DNA of 64,000 bases from Mesotaenium endlicherianum (Eukaryota; Streptophyta; Zygnematophyceae; Zygnematales; Mesotaeniaceae), in NCBI GenBank assembly GCA_009602735.1, contig WELA01011174.1, positions 144,242-208,241 of the forward strand, written 5' to 3'. The notes beneath the pieces are model-generated. The model had not been told where the DNA came from, did no database searches, and worked only from the letters and a program-made list of their open reading frames with translations. The translations under genes were made by a program, and so were the position numbers. Within the stretch, counting starts at the first letter, position 1. Each line of letters begins with the position of its first letter. This document shows positions 1 through 12,127 of the stretch, piece after piece.

Positions 1-583
1 GTGTGACCTTATTGGCTAGCCTACTCCTTAATGATAAAGAAAATTTTACAAGTTGGCCCAGAATCTGCTACGAACTCAAAAAATCATAGCGGCCACAGAA
101 CTGCTCCAAATCTGAAAATTCGAATTCCAAACGGACCGCGTCGAAGAACTCTACCGGGTCATTTTCATTTTTGGAGTGTCGTTGAGAGCTGAGAGAGTAG
201 GCACTCCTCCAAATCAGTGCAGAAACTTCTGAAAATCATAAGTCCTTCTATACTTCTCCAAATGCTGCAAACTAAGTCTCAAACTGGGCGCTGTAAGATG
301 TTCTACCAGAGTCTTGAGTTTCAGAGCATTCCAAGTTCAGGGGAGGGCACAATGTCAGAAGGCATATTCTGCCCTAACAATGCCAGCAGCCTGACCCCCT
401 TCTACTTAGAGCATCATATCTCTCTCACCAGTGCTCCAAATTGAGCAAACTTGGACTCTAAATGACCGGCTACTCATGGACTACAGCCAGGTAAATTTTC
501 AGAATTTATTGTGCAGAGACCTATTACCAGTAGCAGTTTTAGTTTTCTGTCCAGAAACTGCGAGAAGAGAAGAGTGTCTAATG
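1..583 (-). other. 3' non-coding region of element A
   Basis: Sequence between the pol stop and the missing 3' LTR. It is the reverse complement of 17458-18056 in element B with scattered substitutions and small indels. I see no coding capacity here; the short open frames differ between the two copies. Confidence 0.8.
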
Positions 584-3500
584 TCAATTTTTCCTCTTTC
601 TTGTTCTTGCAGGCTGCCTCCAAGGGGTCTTCTGCTGCTTCTTGATGGTGGCAGGCTGCCTCCCTGAAGTCTTCGGGCTTCTAGTAGAGAGACTTGGGGC
701 TGGTCCAAGATGGGGGTTGGCGGCATGGAAGCGCTTCAACTTTCTCTGAACTTTGTCAAGGTAGTGCGCCGCCACCCAACTATTCTCCGAATCTGGATAT
801 CCTTTCCACTTGATCAAGTATTGCTGCTGTCTCCTGAAATTTCTCATAGCCACTATGTCTTCCACTTCGTACTCCAAATGATCATCCACTATTGTTGGGG
901 CTGGTGGGGTTGTCACACGTCCTGGGAACTTGTTGTCGGGTTGCACATATGGCTTGAAGAGGGAAGCGTGGAATACGGGGTCGATGTGCATAGTCTGGGG
1001 AAGTTCTAGCTTGAAAGCAACGGGGTTGACTTGCTGGATAATCTTGAAGGGTCCCAAATACTTGGGAGAGAACTTGCTGCCGGCAGGCCTGTTGTTCAGG
1101 GAAATGTTCTTGGATGATAGTAACACGTTGTCACCCACTCTGTACGTAATTTCTCTTCTGGATCTGTTCGCCACTCTTGCTTGAGCATCTTGCGCGTGTT
1201 GTAGAGCTTTCTTCGCTGCTGTAAGGGCTGCTTCTAATGTCTCCATAAAATCTGTGGCTGCAGGTACTTCATCATGGCCAGCCGTGAAGCTCAGTGGCGT
1301 GGTCGGATGGAAGCCATAGTTGAGGAAGAATGGGGACTCTTGGGTAGAGGCCTGCGTAGTGTTGTTGTAGGCAAACTCGAGGGGGGTCAAGTACATGTCC
1401 CAGTCTTGCTCGAGGGTAGACACGTAGGCCTTTAGAGAGGTCTTTAGGGTACGATTCATACGCTCGGTTTGCCCATCTGATTGTGGGTGGTAGGCAGTAG
1501 ACATATCCAGCGATGTACCCAAGTTCTTGAAGAGATTTTTCCAGAAATGGCTTGTGAATCTTGGATCTCTATCTGACACAATTCTTGATGGTAGTCCATG
1601 GAGTCGGAAGATGTTGTCAAAGATGAGTCTTGCAAGTTGTGGTGCTGTAGCCTTAGTCGTCGTGGGAATAAAATGAGCCATCTTGGTAAGTCTGTCCACC
1701 ACCGTGAGTATTGCATTATGGCCTCGAGGTGTCACGGGCAAGTCCACGATAAGGTCCATTGAGATGTCCGTCCATTGTCTTTCGGGGATTGGTAGTGGTT
1801 GGAGGAGTCCTCCCGCCTTTTGCGATGATGGCTTGATTCTTTGGCATGTGTCACAGCTCCTGCAGTACTCCTTGACTTGCTTAGACATGCCTGGCCAACA
1901 ATAAGTCCTAGCTAGAACGCCCGTGGTCCTTAGGATTCCAAAGTGTCCTCCAAGAGGGTTGTCGTGTGCTTCTCGTAGAAGCAAGAGCCGGAGGTCTAAG
2001 TCATTAGGAACACATCTCTGGCCCGTATCTTGCCTCACCCAATAATTGCCTTCTTGCTTCTTGCATGGGTCCAAGGCTGCTTCTCCGTTCTTGTAGTAAG
2101 GGTCTCTTTCATAGGCGGCTGAAAATCGAGCTTCCAGATCTGTCTTCAGGGATACCATCACTGCATTTAATTGCAGTCTTGAGAGGGGGTCAGCCGGGTT
2201 TGTCTTGCCGGGCTGGTACTGAATCGTGATGTTGTATTGTTGCAAGTATCCGCTCCATCTTGCTTGTCTCCTTGAGAGATACGGCTGCGTTTGGAGGTGC
2301 TTTAACGCCTCGTGGTCCGTGGTGACCAGTACTTTGCGTCCTTCAACGTAGCAGCGCCAAACCTTCAAGGCATGTACAATCGCCAATGCCTCTCGCTCCG
2401 TGGTTGTATAATTTTGCTCGGCTGGATTTAGCTTCCTTGACTCGTAGGCGATGGGCTGCAGTCCCTTGCCTTGGTCTTGAAGCAGGATTGCTCCTATTGC
2501 ATAGGAAGATGCATCGGTGATGACGTGGAAGGGCCAATCTGGGTTTGGACTTGGGAGTGTGAGCACCGGGGATGTGGTCAATCTTCGCTTTAACTCTTGA
2601 AATGCCTCTTCCTCTTTCTCGGTCCATGTATATAGCCTGTCCTTCTTGAGTAGATCTGTCAGGGGGGCTGCTATGTGCGAGAAGCCTTGGATGAATTTTC
2701 TGTACCAATTGGCAAATCCCAAGAATGACTGGAGTTCTTTCTTGGTCGTGGGGGTTGGCCATTCCTCCACCACCGTGGTCTTCTTGGGGTCCATCTTGAT
2801 GCCATCAGCAGTCACGTGGAGACCTAGGAACTCCACTTCTTGTTTGGCAAACTCGCACTTTGACTCCTTCGCAAATAGCTTGTTTTGCTTCAATACTTCA
2901 AGGACTTCTTTCAAGTGTCTCGCATGCTCTTCAAGGGTCTTGCTGTAGATAAGGATGTCATCGATGAATACCACCACAAATCTGTCCAACATGGGCTGAA
3001 ATATGGTGTTCATCATAGTCATGAAAGTTGCTGGCGCGTTGGTGAGTCCAAATGGCAGGACCATGAACTCAAAATGTCCATATCTTGTCCTGAATGCCGT
3101 CTTCTCTATGTCCGGTTCTGCGATGCGAATCTGGTGGTAGCCGCTCCGTAAGTCAATCTTCGTGAAGTACTTGGCTCCAACCAGCCGGTCCATGAGCTCA
3201 TCCATGCGCGGCAGCGGGTATCGATTCTTGATGGTGATCTTGTTGAGGGCGCGATAGTCCACACACATCCTCAAGGTACCATCTTTCTTCTTGACAAATA
3301 GCACCGGGGCTCCAAATGGCGACTTGCTAGGTCGAATGAAGCCATGCTCCAGTAGCTCCTTGATTTGCTTCTTGACTTCGTCTAGCTCCGTGTATGACAT
3401 TTTGAACGTAGGCCGAGAGATGGGCTTGCTTCCGGGCTCCAACTCTATCTTGTGGTCTACGAATCTTTTGGGGGGTAGGCCCTTGGGCAATTCCGGGGAG

Positions 3501-4249
3501 AACACTTCTTTGTAGTCCTCTAAGACTTCTTGTATCTCCTTGGGAACGGGGCTGCCTTCTTGACTCTCGATGTCTTTCTTGATGTCTTTTGGCGTGATCA
3601 AGGCCAAAAGAAGCTCGTGTCCCTTCCTCACAAGTCTCTTGAGTTGGAGGGCGGACAATAGTATCTCGTGTGCCGGCTTCTGGATGTCTTGGGTCTGGAT
3701 ATTCTGGATTGCGCGCAAAATACAGATTCTTGAAGTGATGTCATTCTTGATCTTGATAGTACCGGTCCTCCAATCAACTTGGGGGTTGTGCTTGGTCAAC
3801 CAAGGCGTCCCTAGGATGACGTCGTACTTGCCCAATTGCATGGGGGAGAACACTACTCTATCCTTGAAGGACTTGATAGAGAGTGCCAAGGGGTACGTCT
3901 TCTTGGAAGGGGTAGTATAGGAGAATCCATCGGGCATCATAATCTCCTCGTCGTGGTCAAGAGTTCGCATAGTAATACCGTGCTTGGTGGCAAAATCTGC
4001 AGCAATGAAGTTGCCTTGAGCTCCGCTATCCACCAAGATGTGGACCTTCTCTCCTCCAAGGTAACCTCTCAAACTCATTGGGGCTGGAACGTCGTCTTCA
4101 ACGGGGGTCTCCACCTCACTTGGCGTGTTGCCTTCTCGTGAAGTGGGTCTTGGGGTGGTAGGCTCCTGGCCTACCGGCGCTGTCCGTTTTTTGACAACTT
4201 TTTGGGGCATGAAAGTGCACGATGGCCCTTTTCCTTGCAATAAAAGCAT
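584..4249 (-). CDS. pol: Element A Pol: protease, reverse transcriptase, RNase H, integrase, chromodomain (intact)
   Basis: Open frame of 1221 codons. The first ~20 codons overlap gag; the real product is probably a Gag-Pol fusion made by -1 frameshifting at 4186-4192. Visible in order: aspartic protease HILVDSG (residues ~70-76); RT with IDLRSGYHQ (~365), LPFGLTNAP (~398) and the catalytic FIDD (428-431); RNase H starting VITDAS (~577); integrase zinc finger H-H-C-C (~761-802); integrase core D832, D893 (SDRDPRF) and E929 (DGQTER); C-terminal chromodomain with [15 protein letters not shown] near residue 1150. PR-RT-RH-IN order plus chromodomain is that of Ty3/gypsy chromoviruses; chromodomains guide integration to marked chromatin (family knowledge). 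No internal stops. The decayed homologue is in element B. Confidence 0.95.
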   Translation of the reverse strand: MLLLQGKGPSCTFMPQKVVKKRTAPVGQEPTTPRPTSREGNTPSEVETPVEDDVPAPMSLRGYLGGEKVHILVDSGAQGNFIAADFATKHGITMRTLDHDEEIMMPDGFSYTTPSKKTYPLALSIKSFKDRVVFSPMQLGKYDVILGTPWLTKHNPQVDWRTGTIKIKNDITSRICILRAIQNIQTQDIQKPAHEILLSALQLKRLVRKGHELLLALITPKDIKKDIESQEGSPVPKEIQEVLEDYKEVFSPELPKGLPPKRFVDHKIELEPGSKPISRPTFKMSYTELDEVKKQIKELLEHGFIRPSKSPFGAPVLFVKKKDGTLRMCVDYRALNKITIKNRYPLPRMDELMDRLVGAKYFTKIDLRSGYHQIRIAEPDIEKTAFRTRYGHFEFMVLPFGLTNAPATFMTMMNTIFQPMLDRFVVVFIDDILIYSKTLEEHARHLKEVLEVLKQNKLFAKESKCEFAKQEVEFLGLHVTADGIKMDPKKTTVVEEWPTPTTKKELQSFLGFANWYRKFIQGFSHIAAPLTDLLKKDRLYTWTEKEEEAFQELKRRLTTSPVLTLPSPNPDWPFHVITDASSYAIGAILLQDQGKGLQPIAYESRKLNPAEQNYTTTEREALAIVHALKVWRCYVEGRKVLVTTDHEALKHLQTQPYLSRRQARWSGYLQQYNITIQYQPGKTNPADPLSRLQLNAVMVSLKTDLEARFSAAYERDPYYKNGEAALDPCKKQEGNYWVRQDTGQRCVPNDLDLRLLLLREAHDNPLGGHFGILRTTGVLARTYCWPGMSKQVKEYCRSCDTCQRIKPSSQKAGGLLQPLPIPERQWTDISMDLIVDLPVTPRGHNAILTVVDRLTKMAHFIPTTTKATAPQLARLIFDNIFRLHGLPSRIVSDRDPRFTSHFWKNLFKNLGTSLDMSTAYHPQSDGQTERMNRTLKTSLKAYVSTLEQDWDMYLTPLEFAYNNTTQASTQESPFFLNYGFHPTTPLSFTAGHDEVPAATDFMETLEAALTAAKKALQHAQDAQARVANRSRREITYRVGDNVLLSSKNISLNNRPAGSKFSPKYLGPFKIIQQVNPVAFKLELPQTMHIDPVFHASLFKPYVQPDNKFPGRVTTPPAPTIVDDHLEYEVEDIVAMRNFRRQQQYLIKWKGYPDSENSWVAAHYLDKVQRKLKRFHAANPHLGPAPSLSTRSPKTSGRQPATIKKQQKTPWRQPARTRKRKN

Positions 4250-5451
4250 AGTCCAGCCGTCATGAGAGCTTCTTTTTCAGCCGGGGAGAGTCTTGCTTTC
4301 ACTCCTTGCTGGTTTCTTGCATCATAAGTGTCATTGGAGGGTCTTCCACTCTTCCGGGCAGCCGCGGGGTCCCTTTTAATAACTCCGATTTCCATGGGTG
4401 TGGGTCCAGATTCGGATGTGGAAGGGGCTGCGTACACCCGCGTCGTCGGTACCCGTGAAGATGAAGGCACGGAGTGCTTGAAATCCAAGGTATCCACCTT
4501 TTGGGCCACTTCAATGATCTTTGAGAAGTCCGTCAAGTCGCGTAACTCCACTTCCTTTGCCACCTTGGGTTTGAGGCCAAAGATGTAGCGGTCAATCTTC
4601 TCCTCGAGAGACATGTTGGGGATCTCAAGAGTGAGGGCGTGAAATCTGGATGTATACTCTTGAACGGACGTCGTTTGCTTGAGATGGTGGAGCTTTCCTC
4701 GGGCAATCTTCTCCGCATTGATGGGCATGAATTGCTTCTTGAGGGCCTCACGAAAATCTGCCCATCTTGCATATGATGGTGGGGGCTCTTGGCCGAGCAT
4801 GGGGTGCGCCATAGCTTGATATATAGCCGCTTGATAGTTACGCCACCATGATGTTGCTGCTCCTCTAAGTAAGGTAACGGCAAAGGGAACGTAGTCCTCC
4901 TCGGGTACTTCAAGGAATGCGAGGTACGTCTCCACTTGGTAGAGCCATAAATTCAGGTTGGCACCTTTCCCGGGGTTGAAAGTGTCGGGTTTGCCGGGCT
5001 TGATGAGTTTCCTTGCTCTCGTTGGCTCTTGTGGAGGCGCTTGAGCCGGGGCTGGATTTTGAGCATTGCTCGCAATAGGGGCAACCATGGCAGCCATAGC
5101 TTCTCTTGACGCTTGCACGGTTGCTTCATAGGTGGCCAAGCCCACTTGGTTGTGGACGGTCATTAGGAAGGCTGCCCACTCATTTGCGGGAACTCCTTGT
5201 GGTGGGGTCAACTTTGCTATAGCGGCTGCCACGGGATTTGACGGTGCTCCTCCTTGTGGTGCTTCTTGTTGTTGGAGATTTCCTTGAGTAGGCTCTCCCA
5301 TCGACGCTGGAGGAGGGTGTGCTCCTCCTTGTGGTGCTTCTTGTTGTTGCAGATTTTCTTGAGTGGGCTCTCCCATCGGCGCTGGAGGAGGGTGTCTTGG
5401 AGAGGAAGGGCTTCCTTCGAAAGCTTGCTGTTGGTCTTGAGGATCGGCCAT
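4171..5451 (-). CDS. gag: Element A Gag (intact)
   Basis: 426 residues from ATG at 5451, 38 bp inside the LTR. The N-terminus is rich in P, Q and E and carries a 25-residue tandem duplication (DNA 5245-5394) absent from B and F. The middle part ([34 protein letters not shown]) fits the retrotransposon Gag domain, and a CCHC zinc knuckle [14 protein letters not shown] lies near the C-terminus. Gag forms the particle and binds element RNA. The frame ends at TAG 4173-4171; pol overlaps it in the -1 frame. Start chosen because it is the first ATG after the primer site and is shared with B and F. Confidence 0.94.
   Translation of the reverse strand: MADPQDQQQAFEGSPSSPRHPPPAPMGEPTQENLQQQEAPQGGAHPPPASMGEPTQGNLQQQEAPQGGAPSNPVAAAIAKLTPPQGVPANEWAAFLMTVHNQVGLATYEATVQASREAMAAMVAPIASNAQNPAPAQAPPQEPTRARKLIKPGKPDTFNPGKGANLNLWLYQVETYLAFLEVPEEDYVPFAVTLLRGAATSWWRNYQAAIYQAMAHPMLGQEPPPSYARWADFREALKKQFMPINAEKIARGKLHHLKQTTSVQEYTSRFHALTLEIPNMSLEEKIDRYIFGLKPKVAKEVELRDLTDFSKIIEVAQKVDTLDFKHSVPSSSRVPTTRVYAAPSTSESGPTPMEIGVIKRDPAAARKSGRPSNDTYDARNQQGVKARLSPAEKEALMTAGLCFYCKEKGHRALSCPKKLSKNGQRR
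4186..4192 (-). promoter_or_regulatory. -1 ribosomal frameshift site, family 1 (A_AAA_AAC)
   Basis: On the minus strand the gag codons read TCA AAA AAC, giving the canonical heptamer A_AAA_AAC in the correct phase, 12 nt before the gag stop TAG. Slipping back one base enters the long pol frame with no stop. The same heptamer in the same phase is at 13851-13857 in element B. Frameshifting is inferred from sequence, not measured. Confidence 0.8.
5245..5394 (-). repeat. 75-bp in-frame tandem duplication in gag of A
   Basis: Two near-identical 75-bp units starting at 5245 and 5320 add one extra 25-residue Pro/Gln-rich unit to the Gag N-terminus. Elements B and F have a single unit. Confidence 0.85.
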
Positions 5452-5476
5452 CTTCTTGTGCTACCAAAGTGCCTAG

Positions 5477-5488
5477 CTCCGATACCAC
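5477..5488 (-). other. Primer binding site of element A (initiator-Met tRNA type)
   Basis: On the minus strand TGGTATCGGAGC begins one base after the LTR. It differs at one base from TGGTATCAGAGC, the usual plant retrotransposon site complementary to the 3' end of tRNA-iMet. Confidence 0.8.
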
Positions 5489-5991
5489 TGTAGTGAAACA
5501 GATAGATAAAGTACTTAGTAAAACAGAATACTTTATCTATTCAAGACAAGGATCTTTGAACACAAGTGGTAGCTTCTTGAAAGAGAGATGGCTTCTTGAA
5601 AGTTAATATATTTCTGGATTTTGGCAAGTACAAGAGTGATTCTGGAATGTCTTTCTATGTTCTAGCTCTTGTTTATATACTTGCTACATAAGTAATTTCT
5701 AGGAAGGTGTATGTTGATGTGTTGGCACCCAACACATCCCAAAACTTGCCACCTCTTTCTAGAATAATGTACACATGTCCTTTTGACCTAAAAATGGCAC
5801 ATCTGACTTTTGCCACATGGAGTTCTTCTAGGTCTTTCCTCTAACTTCGAAAATGCCTTGGAAGGTTCAAAGGACATGAACCAAGTTACTAGAGTACCTA
5901 TTCACACTTGACTCCACACAATACTACTCCAAATATATTTGAAAACATTAAAATATATGCGAACTAATATATAATAACTCAAATCACTACA
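5489..5991 (-). repeat. 5' LTR of element A (family 1, 503 bp)
   Basis: Bounded by the inverted ends TGTAGTG and CACTACA and exactly as long as both LTRs of element B. A TATATAAA promoter box lies at about 5679-5672 on the minus strand, matching 12440-12447 in B. The right edge interrupts ORF3 of B2. Confidence 0.92.
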
Positions 5992-6828
5992 GAAATCTTC
6001 CTCCCCTGCCTTGTCATTTTGCTGGTCCCTCATGTTGATGGTCATCCACCGCCAATCGGTGGGCTTCTGGAAGAAGGCAGGATCTGTCCATTTCAGAGTA
6101 CAAGAGTACCAGTACCCTGAGAAGTCCAGCTGACTGGTTTCCCTCGCCAAGAATTCCCAGCTCCTTCTCTCCACCTCATTATACATGGCCTTGAACCTTT
6201 TATGGAATGTAGAGTCCTTAAAGCTGTCCGCGTCCATGGGGATCATCCTGATGACCCTATCTTTCCCCCAGATACCCGGAATCGATACAGCTCCTTCCTC
6301 ATTCACTTGGGCCATTGCCTTGGCCTCTCTGACCGTATATCCTACCATCGTGGCATAATCATGGTAAAGGAGGAGTTCTGTGCTGACCTCCATATACTTG
6401 TCAAATTTTTTGGATGTCTCCCCTTCTCTCTGCAGGATATTCTTCTATGCCTCACTGCGACTTCTCTGGGCATGCTTGAAGGCCTCCTCTAGTAGATCAA
6501 AACCCTTGCCTAGCACTGTGTAGCGATAGTTGCTGATTCTCCTCTATTCTTCTTCAGCCTGCTGCTTCTGCCTCTCCACAGCTTGCCTCTCCTCCTCTGC
6601 CTTCTTGGCCTCCTCTGCAGCTTTTCTGTCTAGTTCTTCCTGCCTCAACCTGGCCTGTTCCTCCTGCTCCTTCTTCTTCTGTGCCTCCCACTGTTGTTGG
6701 AGTTGTTGTGATTCCTGAGCGGAGATGGAGGATGATTTGATGTCGCGACGAAATTGCAAGTATTCTACATGTGCCTCTTCCGCTCTTCTCTCCCTCTTAA
6801 GTTCCGACTTCTGAGTCATCCTGCTCAA
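5992..6828 (-). pseudogene. B2 ORF3 fragment: coiled coil plus conserved ORF3 domain, cut by A
   Basis: Starts at about 6828 and is open to ~6544 as a Glu/Lys/Gln-rich coiled coil, then has a stop or frameshift near 6540 and resumes (6393-5992) with a conserved domain containing YNEVERRSWEFLARE, IRMIPMDADSFKD and PTDWRWMTI. The C-terminus is lost because element A inserted at 5991. The same domain occurs in D and C ORF3, but over the shared ~120 residues B2 and D agree at only about half the positions (counted by eye, roughly 61 of 120), far less than their pol. Function unknown; there is no env-like signal or membrane segment in what remains. Confidence 0.8.
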
Positions 6829-7048
6829 TCATAAGCACAATGCAATAAGTGAAGTCATGATACTTTGCCGCTACTGAGTACCCTTGGTGGAGAAAAACGT
6901 GGTAGGAAGAGTTCCAAGTGTGTAATACCTTGTGTGAGTATAAGAGAAGACTTGAGTCAGAGAGAAAAAGTGAGTGTGAGCGCAGGTTGACTGTGTAGAA
7001 TGGTTATATATAAAAAGGTGCCTGGCTGATCCCGAGACGAAACAAACT

Positions 7049-7124
7049 CCCTCCAACTTATTTTTAAGGTGGGTTGCCTGTCACAACTGTCACTAAATGT
7101 CACTAACTGTTCCCCTCCAACTTA
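7049..7124 (-). other. Internal polypurine-tract-like motifs between pol and ORF3 of B2
   Basis: On the minus strand AAGTTGGAGGGGA (7124-7111) and a second AAGTTGGAGGGA (about 7062-7051) resemble the 3' PPT of family 2 (see 34142-34157). They lie between the pol and ORF3 frames. Confidence 0.55.
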
Positions 7125-7169
7125 CATGGAGACAGGACCTCCTGTCACCTTCCCATGTCTACTGAAATG

Positions 7170-10100
7170 ACAATTAGGGAGGGTTGCCAGCCGCCCGAAG
7201 GTGGAACCGCTTCAACGCCCCTTTGGCGTTGGTCAGCTGGTCTCCCAAGTGTCCCCAGAGGCATCGTACCCCTTCCATCTGACCAGGTACTTCATGACAT
7301 ATTTAGATGATCGACAAACAGAGCGAGCATCTAAAATCTCCTCGACCTCATATTCCTCAAGGTCACCCTCCCTGAAAGCGAGAACCGGTCCCGGTTGGAC
7401 AGGTTACCGACCTGTGAATAGTGTGTCACCTTTGATGTAAGGTTCAAGAAAGGAGACATTAAAGATTGGGTGACCCTTGTATTCCGCTGACATGTTCAGT
7501 TTGTAAGCATTCTGACCGACACGGCGCAACATTGAATATGGACCGACCCAGACCGGACCAAGCTTTTTCTTGACCACACCAGGCAGGTACAGGTGTTGAG
7601 AATGCGATTTGACCAAATCGCCCTTAGAAAATGTCAACTCTCGACGGTGCTAATTAGTGTATTTTTGTTGATTTTCTTGGGCTGTGTGCAGGTTTGTCTG
7701 GACTTCTGACACTGTGTCAGCAAACTCGTGAGTTAACAGGAGAGACACTAGATTGTCAATCCCGTCAGGGTGAGTTAAAGACTCCCCTAGAACATCTACA
7801 GGAGACTTAGGGACTCTACCCAGACTGAGTTCAAAAGGGGTCTTTCCCGTTGACGCGTGCACCGCACTGTTGATCGCAAACTGAATTTGAGGCAACAGGT
7901 CATCCCAATTATCTTGTTTTTGGTTAATATATGCTCTCAGCACCTCTTGCAGAACTCGGTCAGTTCTTTCAGTCTGCCCATCAATCTGAAGGTGGTTGGC
8001 TGTGCTGAGCAGTTGTTTGACTCCCATCAACCCCATTAAAGCTCTCCAGAACTTAGTGCTAAATTTGAGTCTCTGTCTGAGATGATGTTAGAGCGTAGCC
8101 CATGTTGGCATACTACATGGTTGTAGAACCATCTCGCGCGGTTTTGAGTGCAGTTACTTTGACAGTTGTGGGGATGAAAATGACCATTTTTGTCAATTTA
8201 TCCACTACTACCAGTATCGAATCATGCCCATTGGCAGTTCTTGGTAGTGTTACCACCCAGTCCATGGATATTGTTTTCCAACGTCCAGCTGGGATGGGCA
8301 GTGGTTGTAAGAGACCTCCGGGTGGTGTGTGCCTAAGCTTATTTCTCTGACACAGATCACACGTCTTAATATGTTTCAAGACCTCCCAAGGCAACCCATT
8401 CCAATGATAATGTTTTGCTAGTTTGCCAACAGTTTTGGCCTGCCCCAAATGCCCACCCAGTAAACTGTCATGTGCTTGACTCAGTAAGAGGGACCTTATT
8501 TCCAAGTTATTAGGAATGACCAGCTTTAGCCTGCCTGAAGTGATTTCAATCACCCAGACCCCTCCCTTAAGCCTATACCCGAGTGCAGTAGCAGGACACA
8601 CACCATTCGTGGGGCTGGGCTCAAATGTTGGGTCAAAAAGGTAGGCTTTCCTAAGTTGTTCCAGGAAGGACTTTTTTACCTTTAGTGAAGTGAGTGCACA
8701 GAGGACTTTGTCTATAGCATGCTCATTAAAGTTCCTTTCTTGCAAGTCAAGTCTTCTGGAGAGTGCATCAGCAAGATTCAACTTCCCTGGTTTGTGGTCA
8801 ATCTGGACTTGGAACTGCTCCAGCCTCTAGCTTCAGCGGTTCTCCCTCCTCAACAGCTTGGACTTCTTTTGAAAGTGAGTCAGAGGTAGATGATCTGTAA
8901 TCACCTTAAAAGCTTTACCATGTATGTATGGTCGCCATTGTTTGAGCACATGAATGATAGCAAGCAGCTCTTAATCTTGCACAAAATAGTTAATTTCAGC
9001 TAGGTTGAATTTCATAGACTCATACAGCACAGGGTGCCACTCCTGTCGTAACTTACCATCCTTTGTGGTTTTGTCAGCAGGCTGCAACAAAATAGCACCC
9101 ATGGCAAAGTCAGAGGCATCAGTAACCACCTGCACATGTTTGCTGGGGTCATACGCGGCTAGGATTGGAGCAGAATAAAGAGCATCTTTAAGGGTCTGGA
9201 AGGCAGCCTGCTGCTCTTCCCCCCACTTATACCCTATGCCTTTCTTAGTAAGGTCAGTCAGTTTACTGGCCTTTGTAGAATAATTCTCAATAAATCTCCT
9301 ATAGTAGTTAGCCAACCCGAGGAAGGATCTAACTTCAGAGATAGACTGTGGTACTGGCCAGTCCCTTCTGGTCTGGACTTTCTTAGGATCCACATTGATG
9401 CCTTCTTTGCTGACAACGTGGCCTAGAAATTCAATACTTTCCTTGAAGAAATCACACTTGCTCATTTTAGCATACAACTAGTTTCTTCTCAAAGTGTCCA
9501 TGATTGTCGTCAAGTGTTCAGCATGCTGAGCTTCATCTTAAGAGAAAATTAAAATATCATTCAGGAAGACTTGCACAAACTTATCCAGGTAAGGTATGAA
9601 AATGTCATTCATAGCACCCATGAAGGTTGCAGAAGCATTAGTCAGTCCAAATGGCATCACGTTGAACTCATAGTGTCCATAACGTTTGCGGAAGGCAGTC
9701 TTGTGTTCATCCCCCTCAGCAATTCTGGTTTGATGAAGACCACTCTTAAGATCTATCTTATTGAACACTTAAGCACCAGACAGGGTATCAAGCAAGTCCT
9801 CAATTCTGGATAAAGCATTCTTGTTCTTTACAGCAATTCTGTTAAGAGCTCTGTAATCAACACACATCCACATACTCCCATCCTTTTTCTTAACAAAGAG
9901 GATGAGTGCGCCATAAGGTGATTTATTGGGGGAAAAGTAACCATTCTCCTCAAGCTCTGCAATCTGTGTTTTCAACTCTTCGCTCTCCACATAAGACAAG
10001 CCATAAGTGCGTTGCCAAGGTGGCTGACTCCCAGGTAATAAGTCAATCCTGTGATCCACTTCCCGCTTAGGAGGTAGTCCTGGAGGCATATTAAAAACAT

Positions 10101-11010
10101 CAGTGTACTGAGCAACAATTTTTGCAGCAGTAGGGTGCTTCGGAGGGCTTACCTTTTTCTCAACCACTTTTTCAGGTTGAGGAGGTACCTCTCTTGCAAT
10201 AGACAGAACATTCTATCTTCCTTCTGGTTCCAGCTTTTGATGAACTTTATTGCATTCAGCAATTTGCATCCTCTTGGAAGCCTCTTCTTTTCCTTCATTT
10301 GCCATCCATACAAGACAAGAGGAAGAGCACTGGTGGGTGCCAAGTTAGCCTGCCCATCACGGCTCCTCTTACTTTAACCGTACCTCTGTTCCAACACACT
10401 TCAGCTTGATGTCTATTAAGCCAGGACTTGCCTAGCACAAGATCATAAAAGCCAGAGTTGAGTACCTCAAATGTAAGCGTTTCAGTTAGGACTGCAATGC
10501 CAAAATCTAGCTAGACCTCAATAGGCTTGATCATAATTCCTCTCGGGATACTTGAGGCATCTCCAAGGAATATTTTTCTACTCCCTTGGGTGACAGTAGG
10601 CAGCTTAGCCGCTTAACTAAGTCCTTGTGGATAAAAGTATGTGACGCCCCTCCGTCAACAAATGCCCTCACCTTCCTACCTGCAATCATGCAAGGCAGTA
10701 GGATAGGGGGGACTGTCTTTTCCTGACCTTCGCATTGTTATCCTGACTTAGCAAAGAAATGTTGGACATCAAGTGGAACAAGATCATCCAATGTGTGCAT
10801 TCTCTGGAAAGTCTATATTGCTGATGGTATTCTTTATCTGGTTGTCAGGCATGCATAGTGAATCCACTTCAGCAGGACGCATAATACTTGCTACGAGGGC
10901 AGCTAGTGACGACTCACTGCCTCTAGCGTCCTCACAGTCAATAGACTGGAATACTGATTGTTGCTGTCTTTTAAAGGCTGGTCTTTTTTCTGGACCTTTG
11001 GGAGATGTTT
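7170..11010 (-). pseudogene. pol: B2 Pol pseudogene
   Basis: Collinear with D pol. Pieces visible: protease-region linker (~11000-10780); start of RT (10167-9769); FLNDILIFS, a change from the catalytic FLDD of D (9768-9538); RNase H (9477-8971); integrase zinc finger and first Asp (8781-8113); integrase core DGQTER (8036-7650); integrase C-terminus and chromodomain (7637-7170). At least six stops or frameshifts separate them. Sampled identity with D is high (about 92% over 168 residues of RT/RNase H). The D to N change in the polymerase box would inactivate RT even without the stops. Confidence 0.88.
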
Positions 11011-12127
11011 CACTGGACATTGCTCTCTGAAGTGACCCGTCTGCTGGCAATGGAAGCAAACATATTTTGCGGAGGCTAGTCTTGGCTTAGTCCTACCACC
11101 ACCTCTTCCATAGCCGCCTCGAGAGAAACCACCTCTCCCTCTAGACTGCATAGCATTATACTTCTACTCATATTCCTCACCTTGATCATCCTCAGCCTGG
11201 TCTCCTTCAACTTCAATGTAGGACCCGTGGGGCTTTTTGACGTCCTTAGACACCAAAGCATTACTCTGGCGCTTGTGATTGAAGCTGCTAATCCCAAGAA
11301 TCAGCGTCCTGGATCAAGTCAGCCAGTTTCTCATACTTCTCTTCAGCAAAATGATCAGAGACTTCGGATTTTAGGCCATATCTGAAGTATGCTATCCTAT
11401 ACCGCTCTGGCAAGTCTGGCTGCTTCATCATGTTCTACTCAAACTTTTGAGCAAACTCAGCAATTGAAGTGGTCTGCTTCAGTGTCAAGGAGATCATTGC
11501 ATAGATAGCTTTCTTCTGCTGATTGATGACATCAAACGTCTCATGCAATTTCTCGACAAACTCTACCCAAGTAGGGTCACCAAATTGTTGAGCCTTACGC
11601 TCTCCTTTCCAATACAGCCACCAGTCTGCTGCACTGCCTTTCAATAGAGCACCAGAGTGCTTGACCTTCTCGTAATCCTGCAATTTTGGGTAGTTCTCCA
11701 ACCACTGCTCAACATCAGCGAGAAACTTGATCAGGTTATACTTTTTGTTCCCCTTAAGATCATAATCCTGGGGAGGTTTCGGCTTGGGCTTACTAGGCCC
11801 TCTACCACCATCACCAATAGTTTGAGAACGCAGTTGGTCTGTGTCTCGCAGCAGAGACATTATGATTCTTTTGTCCTCCTGTTGGGACTGATACATGCTC
11901 GCCATTTGCGATTGCATTTGCACGAACAATGCTCCCAAATCCACACTCTGAGGTGGGAGTCTAGCAAATGCAGCAATAGCAGTGGCATCCACTCGCTGAG
12001 TAGTGTCCTCAACAGTCCCTCTTGCTTATGCAGCAGCAACTCTTGCCGCATTCAGCCGGTCACGAACTTGACCTAGGGGCACATTGAGTTGTACAGCAGG
12101 AGGTGGGTTCAGAACATTGGCTCTTGA
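10903..12127 (-). pseudogene. gag: B2 gag, 3' part (right of it is element B)
   Basis: Continues the gag begun at 18992 after the 6.56-kb insertion of B. Contains the Gag core ([26 protein letters not shown]) at 11992-11435, a stretch with stops, then the zinc knuckle CFHCQQTGHFREQC at ~11060. The gag stop seen in D is replaced by a Tyr codon here. The slippery heptamer T_TTA_AAA is kept near 10976. Confidence 0.85.

Larger units (their letters stand above)
1..5991 (-). mobile_element. Element A: family-1 Ty3/gypsy chromovirus-type LTR retrotransposon, left end cut by window
   Basis: Read on the minus strand the order is 5' LTR (5991-5489), primer site, gag, pol, 3' non-coding region. Gag and Pol are both open, so this copy looks coding-competent. 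Its right LTR boundary falls abruptly inside ORF3 of element B2, so A is an insertion into B2. The left 3' LTR lies outside the window: position 1 matches element B near 18056, about 130 bp inside the 3' LTR boundary of B. The TSD cannot be tested here for the same reason. Confidence 0.93.

Noticed and set aside
2343-2762. Alternate-frame ORFs inside element A pol and gag
   Set aside because: Shadows of the intact gag/pol frames with no conserved motifs of their own.
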